Shown here one piece after another: positions 62,929-64,000 of a DNA stretch of 64,000 nt; the stretch's first letter is position 1, and each line of letters opens with the position of its first letter. This stretch comes from Accumulibacter sp. GTDB taxonomy: Bacteria; Pseudomonadota; Gammaproteobacteria; Burkholderiales; Rhodocyclaceae. The translations under genes and the position numbers were made by a program. The DNA is taken from NCBI RefSeq assembly GCF_036625195.1, contig NZ_JAZKUG010000001.1, positions 3,348,001 through 3,412,000 on the forward strand, written 5' to 3'. The notes beneath the pieces were generated by a model. That model was not told the DNA's origin, did no database searches, and was given only the letters and a program-made list of their open reading frames with translations.

Positions 62929-64000
62929 TCAGTCGGTCGTCTTGCCCGGCGCGCCGGCCGGCCGCGCAGCGCCGCCAGTGACGGTGGACTTGCCCGTCCA
63001 CGGGCGCAGGCGGCGCAGTTGTGCTGGCGTGACGCGCAGCACGAAGAGCGCTGCCAGCCCGGCGAGGAGTCCCCAGAAGGCGGAGCCGATGCTGGCCAGC
63101 GAGACCCCGGAGGCGGTGACGAGAAAGGTCAGCAGCGCCGGCTCGCGCTCGCTTTCCTGGACGAGCGCGCTGGCCAGCCCGCTGCCGATCGTGCCGAGCA
63201 GCGCGAAGCCGGCGATGGCGAGGACGAGTTCCCGTGGCAAGGCGAGAAAGAGCGCACCGACGGTGGCGCCGAAGAGTCCGATGAGGACGTAGAAGGCGCC
63301 GGCGGCGATCGCGGCGACGTAGCGCCGCCCGGGATCCTCGTGCGCCTCGCGGCCCATGCAGATGGCGGCCGTGATCGCGGCGAGATTGAGCGCGAAGCCG
63401 CCGAAGGGGGCGAGCAGCAGGTTGGCGGCGCCGGTCCAGCCGATCAGCGGCGAGATCGGCACGCGATAGCCCGAGGCGCGGATCACCGCGACGCCAGGAA
63501 CGTTCTGCGACGCCATGGTGACGACGAACAGCGGCAGGGCGACGCCGACCAGTGCCGTCCACGAAAGGCGCGGCGCGATGAACACCGGTGCCGCCAGTTC
63601 GAGCTGCAGACCGTCGAGGCGCAACTGGTCCTGCACGCCGGCAATGCCGATGCCGAGCAGCAGGGTGACGACGATCGCGTAGCGCGGCAGCAAGCGGCGG
63701 CCCAAGAGATAGGTGCAGAACATCGGGAAGACCAGCGCGAACTGGTTCGCCATCGCGCCGAAGGCGTCGAGTCCGAAACGCAGCAGGACGCCGGCGAGCA
63801 TGCCGGAAGCGATCGAGAGCGGCATGCGGGCGATCATTCTTTCGAACCAGCCGGAGAAGCCGCAGGCGGTGATCAGCGCCGCGGAGACGAGAAAGGCGCC
63901 GGTCGCCTCGGGCAGCGAAACGCCGGCCGCGCCGGTGATCAGCATCGCCGCACCGGGAGTGGACCAGGCGGTCAGCACCGGCACGCGGAAGCGCAGCGAG
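62929..64000 (-). CDS. benE: BenE-type benzoate/H+ symporter, 5' end outside window
   Basis: More than 351 residues are visible and the gene continues past the window end. About ten hydrophobic helices with LTAWSTPGAAML, NVPGVAVIRASGYRVPISPL and GGFALNLAAITAAICMGREAHEDP, the BenE signature. The C-terminus ends in a Gly/Pro/Thr tail. Substrate by family: benzoate or a related acid. Confidence 0.88.
   Translation of the reverse strand, partial: SLRFRVPVLTAWSTPGAAMLITGAAGVSLPEATGAFLVSAALITACGFSGWFERMIARMPLSIASGMLAGVLLRFGLDAFGAMANQFALVFPMFCTYLLGRRLLPRYAIVVTLLLGIGIAGVQDQLRLDGLQLELAAPVFIAPRLSWTALVGVALPLFVVTMASQNVPGVAVIRASGYRVPISPLIGWTGAANLLLAPFGGFALNLAAITAAICMGREAHEDPGRRYVAAIAAGAFYVLIGLFGATVGALFLALPRELVLAIAGFALLGTIGSGLASALVQESEREPALLTFLVTASGVSLASIGSAFWGLLAGLAALFVLRVTPAQLRRLRPWTGKSTVTGGAARPAGAPGKTTD

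Noticed and set aside
60731..63562. 943-codon minus-strand frame across uup
   Set aside because: Antisense shadow of uup; the composition is that of reverse-complemented GC-rich coding sequence.

Overview
The window is GC-rich bacterial chromosome. Its gene content fits a betaproteobacterium of the Rhodocyclales, such as a Candidatus Accumulibacter-like organism; that placement is inferred from GC content, gene style and IS repertoire, not from a phylogenetic marker. Housekeeping genes frame two accessory regions.

Bases 1-16.8 kb: a major-facilitator-type transporter; a DUF2339/DUF3999 envelope pair overlapping by ATGA; an exported metallo-beta-lactamase-fold protein; a ComB-like phosphatase; two predicted lipoproteins; a minus-strand operon DUF2760 - Hsp70-like ATPase - XPB/SAP-like protein; thirteen tandem 21-bp repeats upstream of that operon; and a conserved hypothetical gene.

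16.9-23.1 kb, accessory region 1: a gutted ettA pseudogene, an antitoxin whose toxin partner is cut off, a decayed IS91-type element with its tyrosine recombinase, and an integron cassette cluster without an integrase. It has three attC-like sites, two intact small cassettes, two fragments resembling the 3' end (domains V-VI) of group II introns, a HigBA-type toxin-antitoxin pair and a BrnT remnant.

23.2-33.6 kb, core again: alpha/beta hydrolase, secreted repeat protein, the AMMECR1/MEMO/radical-SAM operon with a hydrolase, ispD-ispF, serA, serC, truC-like pseudouridine synthase, hydrolase and paaI-type thioesterase.

33.7-60.7 kb, accessory region 2: three near-identical 1505-bp ISKra4-family elements, each with its own 9-bp target duplication, lie in or beside a 24-kb block bounded by tRNA-Ser(GGA) and tRNA-Arg(CCT), whose 3' ends both face inward. 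On the minus strand lies a defence-type gene set: SNF2-like helicase with a DUF3883-like end, AlbA_2/ATPase regulator, ParA-like ATPase, MazEF, GHKL ATPase, STAS-like DUF4325 protein, PIN protein, DUF1156 methyltransferase, MNT/HepT pair and a HEPN-DUF499 ATPase. Four of these genes were broken by ISAs1, IS66 and ISKra4 insertions or by point lesions; an IS21 element also sits in the block. Removing the ISAs1 and IS66 copies and one target duplication each restores open frames and start/stop overlaps. The block therefore reads as one decaying operon related to DISARM-like DUF499/DUF1156/helicase islands, combined with a GHKL-STAS-PIN module that I do not recognise as a standard part.

60.9-64 kb: the ABC-F ATPase uup and the 3' part of a benE-type transporter gene.
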